Source of the DNA: Streptomyces sp. NRRL WC-3618
GTDB lineage: Bacteria > Actinomycetota > Actinomycetes > Streptomycetales > Streptomycetaceae
Assembly: GCF_001280005.1 (NCBI RefSeq)
Contig: NZ_LGDW01000454.1
Span: forward strand, 1 to 47,539
Length of the DNA: 47,539 nt
Direction: 5' to 3'
Made by a program: the position numbers and the translations under genes. The notes beneath the pieces were generated by a model. That model did not search any database. It saw nothing but the letters and a program-made list of their open reading frames with translations, and was not told the DNA's origin. Shown in pieces: positions 44,303 through 47,539 of this stretch (position 1 is its first letter; each line of letters opens with the position of its first letter).

Positions 44303-44426
44303 CATGCCGGCTCCCCTGGAAAGACCTACGCCCCCAGAGAGGCACCCGTTCAGCTGGACTTTCGGTTATATAGGATCACTTATGCTCACCCGGACAAAGG
44401 TAATGTCGTCGCGGAGGCTTGGCACC

Positions 44427-45365
44427 ATGGGTCTGGATCTGAACCTGCTGGTGCCCTTGGACGCCGTGCTGCAGGAGCGCAGTGTGACGCGGGCCGCCCA
44501 GCGGCTCGGTCTGAGTCAGCCCACCGTCAGTGCCGCACTGGCCCGGCTGCGCCGCCACTTCGGCGACGAGCTGCTCACCCGCGTGGGCAACCAGTACGAA
44601 CTCACCCCGCTGGCCGAGCGCCTGGCCTCGCACGCCAAACGGACCCTCGACTCGGCCAACCGGGTCTTTGGCACCCGCCCCGACTTCGACCCCGCCATCG
44701 CCGAGCGCGAGTTCACCCTGACCGTGACCGACGTCCAGCTCGCCACCTTCGGGCGCATCCTGACCGCCCTGGTGCACGAGGCGGCGCCGGGGGTGAAGTT
44801 GCGGTTCCAGCACAACAGCCCGCACCTCGTCCGCGGCGCCCAGGAGCACCTGCGCAACCTCGACGGCATGGTGCTGCCGCAGGGCCTGCTGGCGAACGTC
44901 CCCGGCATCGATCTGTACGAGGACCGCTGGGTGTGCGTCATGGCGCACGACACCGTCACCTCCGCTCCGCCGACTCCGGAGGAACTGGCCACCCGCCCCT
45001 GGATACTGCCCTATTACCTCCCGTCGTGCGGCTTCTCGCCCCTGCACGGGCTGCATGCCCACGGCATCGAACCGCGGGTCGAGGTCGCCATCGAGAACTT
45101 CCTCACCATGCCGTACCTGATCGCTGGAACCGACCGGGTCGGCGTGGTCCCCGAAAGCGCCACCCGCCTGTTTCCCTCCGACAGCGGCACGGTCGTGGTC
45201 GAACTGCCCTTCGGCGGAGGTCGGTTGCTGTATTCCCTGTGGTGGCATCCCCTGCATGAACGCGACCCGGCACACCTCTGGTTGCGCAGGACCGCGGTCG
45301 AGGCCGGTCGAATGGTCGCCGCGAGCACGGCGCAGACCGTACCCACCGGCACACCGCACACCTGA
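44427..45365 (+). CDS. LysR-family transcriptional regulator (NodD-like)
   Basis: A 312-aa LTTR from ATG 44427 (MGLDLNLLVPLDAVLQERSV), preceded by GGAGG about 9 nt away; an upstream in-frame ATG at 44304 adds text that reads through the IS end and is unlikely. The winged HTH (about 3-62) shows TRAAQRLGLSQPTVSAALAR, LRRHFGDELLTRVGNQYELT. The effector domain follows: FTLTVTDVQLATFGRILTAL, VHEAAPGVKLRFQHNSPHLV, IDLYEDRWVCVMAHDTV, VEVAIENFLTMPYLIAGTDR and VGVVPESATRLFPSDSGTVV. Related LTTRs of the NodD/PnbR/LinR type respond to aromatic or flavonoid-like ligands; ligand unknown. The AT-rich GGTTATATAGG upstream (about 44365-44376) may be its own promoter. The downstream amidohydrolase is broken, so its target may have been lost. 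Confidence 0.88.
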   Translation: MGLDLNLLVPLDAVLQERSVTRAAQRLGLSQPTVSAALARLRRHFGDELLTRVGNQYELTPLAERLASHAKRTLDSANRVFGTRPDFDPAIAEREFTLTVTDVQLATFGRILTALVHEAAPGVKLRFQHNSPHLVRGAQEHLRNLDGMVLPQGLLANVPGIDLYEDRWVCVMAHDTVTSAPPTPEELATRPWILPYYLPSCGFSPLHGLHAHGIEPRVEVAIENFLTMPYLIAGTDRVGVVPESATRLFPSDSGTVVVELPFGGGRLLYSLWWHPLHERDPAHLWLRRTAVEAGRMVAASTAQTVPTGTPHT

Positions 45366-45522
45366 TCACACCCTCGGAAACCGACCTCCGCAGCGGTATT
45401 GATCCCATCTATGCCCGTCATCGGCGATTTCGCGTTCACAAAGCAGACAGCGGCAGCCAGAGTTGATCACGCCCAGAGCGACTGAGCTTGTCACCCCACC
45501 TTTCGTTTCTCGGAGTTCAACA

Positions 45523-46064
45523 GTGATACCCAGCGCGTTGCAGACGCTACGGGCAGGACATGTTTCACCCCCGAAGGCGTCGGCCCGCGCCAGGATGCTG
45601 GACGAGGTCGTGCGGCGAGGCACGTTCGTCGGCCTCACGGTGGGCATGATGCCCGGCACCATGGCGGCTCTTCCGGCCGTGGTCGCGCGTAGGGCGGCCA
45701 TGGCGGACGCCAGCGCCAAGTCCATCGCCTCGGGCGTCCGGGTCGTTCCCGGAATCAACGCCGACATCGGCTCCGACAAACCTCACGGTGTCTACCCCAC
45801 ACCCTGACCCCTTTCGCCGAGTTGGGCATGTCGCACCGTGACGTACTGCGGTCCGCGCCCAGCGAGGCAGCCGACGTGGTCGGCCGGACCGGACACAAGG
45901 GCGCCCGGCGCCCCGGTTCCGACGCCGACCTCCTCGCGCTCGGCAGCTCCCCGACCGACGCCGTCTCCGCGGTCACCGACATCCGTGCGGTGTACCGGAC
46001 AGGCCACCGGGCCCGCCGAGCCAACCCCCCCTCCCACAGAACAAGAGAGAGCACACGCAACTGA
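45523..46064 (+). pseudogene. amidohydrolase C-terminal remnant with a frameshift
   Basis: Two frames together read as the C-terminal part of a metal-dependent amidohydrolase. The first, from GTG 45523 (MIPSALQTLRAGHVSPPKAS), contains MLDEVVRRGTFVGLTVGMMP and AAMADASAKSIASGVRVVPG, INADIGSDKPHGVYP and stops at 45807. The second, shifted by -1, continues LTPFAELGMSHRDVLRSAPS, EAADVVGRTGHKGARRPGSD and ADLLALGSSPTDAVSAVTDI, RAVYRTG to 46064. GVRVVPGxxADIG-KPHG and RPGSDADLL are family motifs (the first canonically GTDAG). The N-terminal half with the HxH metal site is absent, and the Thr of the family's GTDAG motif is changed (GINADIG). So this is a truncated and frameshifted copy. Confidence 0.75.
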
Positions 46065-46927
46065 TGCGTACGCACAAGGCACCCCAACTCGCCGCCGCCG
46101 CCTTGGCGGTCGTGCTTGCCACGCCCGGCGTGGCCGCCGCCTGCCCGTGGAACGGAGACGACAACAGCACGTACTACATCTCGATCGGCGACTCGATAGC
46201 CGCCGGCTACCAGCCGGACGTGAACCGGGACACGGACGTCGCCTACTCCGACCAGCTCTACGCCCAGCTCAAGCAATACCAGCCGGGACTGAAGCACATC
46301 CGCCTCGGCTGCGACGGCGAGACCACCGCATCGCTGCTCAAGGGCGGCACCTGCTCCTACCCGAACGCCCAGTCCCAGCTGGACGCCGCCCTGAAGGCCA
46401 TGGCCCAATACAAGGGCAAGGTCGCCTACGTCACCGTCGACATCGGCGCCAACGACATCCTGGAGTGCGTCAGCAAGACCACCGGCGCATTCGACCAGGC
46501 CTGCGTCAACCGCGCCACCCAGGCCATCCCCCAGAACGTCGCCCAGATCACCGGCGCACTGCGCGCGGCGGGGACCCCGAACACCAAGTTCGCGGGCATG
46601 ACGTACTACAACCCGTTCCTGGGGCAGTGGCTCAACGGCCAGGGCGGGCAGGAGACCGCCAAGGGCTCGGTCTCCCTGGTCAACGCCGAGAACGCGGCCC
46701 TGTCGCAGGTGTACTCCCGCGCCGGCTTCAAGGTCGCCGACGTGGCCAGAGCCTTCGGCTCGAACGACTTCACCCCCATCAACGTGCCCGGTTACGGCGA
46801 GGTGCCCTCGAACGTGGCCAAGGTCTGCCAGCTGACCTGGGCCTGCACCAAGCAGGACCCCCACCCGAACGCCTCCGGCCACACAGTGATCGCCGGCACC
46901 TTCGCGGCGGTCCTGCGGCAGGGTTAG
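46064..46927 (+). CDS. secreted SGNH/GDSL-family hydrolase
   Basis: A 287-aa exported esterase/lipase-like protein. Signal peptide (MRTHKAPQLAAAALAVVLAT) with cleavage around residue 26 (AAA-C). SGNH blocks: I, SIGDSIAAGY (catalytic Ser about 43); II, the Gly in LGCDGETTASLL; III, DIGANDILEC (Asn); V, DPHPNASGHTVIAG (Asp/His near residue 268). Cysteines at GCDG, TCSYP, LECVS, ACVNR, VCQL, ACTK suggest three disulfides, as in Streptomyces secreted lipases. It probably hydrolyses esters outside the cell; the substrate is not predictable. The ATG at 46064 overlaps the stop of the amidohydrolase remnant by one base (TGATG), so the pair may once have been coupled. GAGAG lies about 13-18 nt upstream. 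Confidence 0.92.
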   Translation: MRTHKAPQLAAAALAVVLATPGVAAACPWNGDDNSTYYISIGDSIAAGYQPDVNRDTDVAYSDQLYAQLKQYQPGLKHIRLGCDGETTASLLKGGTCSYPNAQSQLDAALKAMAQYKGKVAYVTVDIGANDILECVSKTTGAFDQACVNRATQAIPQNVAQITGALRAAGTPNTKFAGMTYYNPFLGQWLNGQGGQETAKGSVSLVNAENAALSQVYSRAGFKVADVARAFGSNDFTPINVPGYGEVPSNVAKVCQLTWACTKQDPHPNASGHTVIAGTFAAVLRQG

Positions 46928-46947
46928 GCATCCCGGCCGTGACGACA

Positions 46948-46987
46948 GGGAGGCATGTGCCCACCTTCGGGTGGGCACATGCCTCCC
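46948..46987 (+). terminator. stem-loop terminator with UUCG loop
   Basis: Perfect 18-bp stem (46948-46965 with 46970-46987) closed by a TTCG tetraloop, 21 bp after the SGNH hydrolase stop codon. Extremely stable hairpin. Confidence 0.92.
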
Positions 46988-47407
46988 GCCGTCCCTGATC
47001 AAGCACGTCATGACGTCACTGGACGCGTGACGCCCGCGCCGACGCCGCCAGTGTCAAGCCGGATCGCCCAGCCGGGATCCCGACATTCGCCCGAAGTGAG
47101 GAAGGGATCCGCTGCGGAGGAGTTCGAGAACCCCTCTGAACTGGAGCAACGTCCGGGGAGCCCCGCCGCCATCTGATGCCCGCCCACGACTACCGAGCCG
47201 AGATGACCATCCGCTTCGCCATCGGGGAGCAGATCACCCGCGTCGTCGGCCTTGCCACCGCGGCCTGAGCACAGGCCCGGCTCCCAAGCCCACCCTGCCC
47301 CCACGCACCGTCAGGCAGTCACACACCCCACAACGTGACAACGCCTGTGCCAGGCCCAGCCGCGGTGCGAGACGGGCGGGCCCCTGCGTTGAACTGAGAG
47401 AATTCAC
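46988..47407. other. intergenic region without a supported gene
   Basis: About 420 bp with short frames only. The plus strand reads DYRAEMTIRFAIGEQITRVV then GLATAA and stop at 47268, which could be the tail of a degraded gene, but it has no start or ribosome-binding site of its own. The last 60 bp hold the promoter and GAGAG ribosome-binding site of the next gene. Confidence 0.4.
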
Positions 47408-47539
47408 ATGTCCGAAGCAGCCGCAGCAGTTCTGGCTCGTTTCAGTGAACAGGTGCTGGGTCTCCCCCTGCCCGTGGGAATCCGCCTCTGGGACGGCAGC
47501 ACGGCCGGCCCCGAGGACGGGCCGGCCTTCGTCCTGCGT
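47408..47539 (+). CDS. cyclopropane-fatty-acyl-phospholipid synthase-like methyltransferase, start only
   Basis: The window ends 44 codons into this frame. It starts at ATG 47408 (MSEAAAAVLARFSEQVLGLP), after GAGAG, and continues LPVGIRLWDGSTAGPEDGPA, FVLR. The LPVxxRLWDGSxAG text with a following FVLR strand is the N-terminal signature of SAM-dependent cyclopropane-fatty-acid synthase-family enzymes in actinomycetes. The catalytic methyltransferase domain is outside the window, so assignment rests on this short segment. Confidence 0.6.
   Translation, partial: MSEAAAAVLARFSEQVLGLPLPVGIRLWDGSTAGPEDGPAFVLR

Noticed and set aside
46955..47176. A 73-aa frame over the terminator after the SGNH hydrolase
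   Set aside because: It starts inside the terminator hairpin and has no ribosome-binding site or motif.

Overview
High-GC actinobacterial DNA, almost certainly a Streptomyces chromosome. The evidence is third-position G/C codon bias, GTG and TTG starts, HspR-type HAIR operators, AfsR/SARP-like and LuxR-type regulators, and many secreted proteins and lipoproteins. The order fbaA-pyrE ... aminotransferase ... clpB ... dnaK-grpE-dnaJ-hspR ... dcd ... tRNA-Gly matches my recollection of a conserved core arm in this genus. This is pattern recognition, not a database result.

Layout. (1) 1-8288, mostly minus strand: a DHA2-type MFS exporter cut by the left edge, class II aldolase fbaA, pyrE, an aldose-1-epimerase-like protein, an SRPBCC (CoxG-like) membrane-anchored protein, a membrane-fused spermidine-synthase-like protein, a DUF2617 protein and a small Cys/Gly-tailed membrane protein. 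(2) 8426-14879: a class I aminotransferase, a small secreted protein, a 1208-aa XRE+SARP+NB-ARC+TPR regulator and a YbjN protein. (3) 15077-17674: clpB with an upstream HAIR operator. (4) 18000-23479, an accessory patch: an exported small peptide translationally coupled to a Rieske-like protein lacking its iron ligands, divergent from three paralogous TrmB-like/LuxR-HTH regulators, then a VanZ-like membrane protein. (5) 23793-27159: a translationally coupled ATP-grasp / alpha-E / transglutaminase operon. (6) 27287-30630: an orphan XylF-like sugar-binding lipoprotein and a PA14-fibronectin III secreted protein. (7) 30751-34942: the dnaK-grpE-dnaJ-hspR heat-shock operon with two HAIR operators. 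(8) 35066-42921: an MraY/WecA-like protein lacking metal-binding aspartates, a large membrane Fe-S reductase, an FG-GAP lipoprotein, a Yip1-family protein, a phosphoribosyltransferase, dcd and a small zinc-ribbon protein. (9) 43258-47539: tRNA-Gly(CCC), after which the DNA changes character: IS30- and IS3-type transposase remnants, a LysR regulator, a frameshifted amidohydrolase remnant, an SGNH hydrolase and the start of a cyclopropane-fatty-acid-synthase-like gene.

How the parts work together. ClpB and the DnaK operon form one regulon: hspR, the last gene of the dnaK operon, encodes the repressor, and its operator appears before both clpB and dnaK. dcd and the phosphoribosyltransferase overlap and probably form a nucleotide-metabolism pair. 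The ATP-grasp/alpha-E/transglutaminase genes overlap by 4 nt and look like one peptide-modifying or amide-handling system. The most novel-looking unit is the 18.0-21.8 kb patch: a 72-aa exported peptide, its coupled degenerate Rieske partner, and three regulator paralogues, two of them transcribed divergently from the peptide operon across a short shared promoter region. A peptide-signalling role is inference only.

Regulatory signals. Strong stem-loop terminators sit between most convergent units. Five genes (pyrE, the epimerase, the speE-like gene, the Yip1 gene and dcd) have a TANNNT hexamer 6-7 nt before the start codon and no Shine-Dalgarno sequence, which suggests leaderless transcripts.
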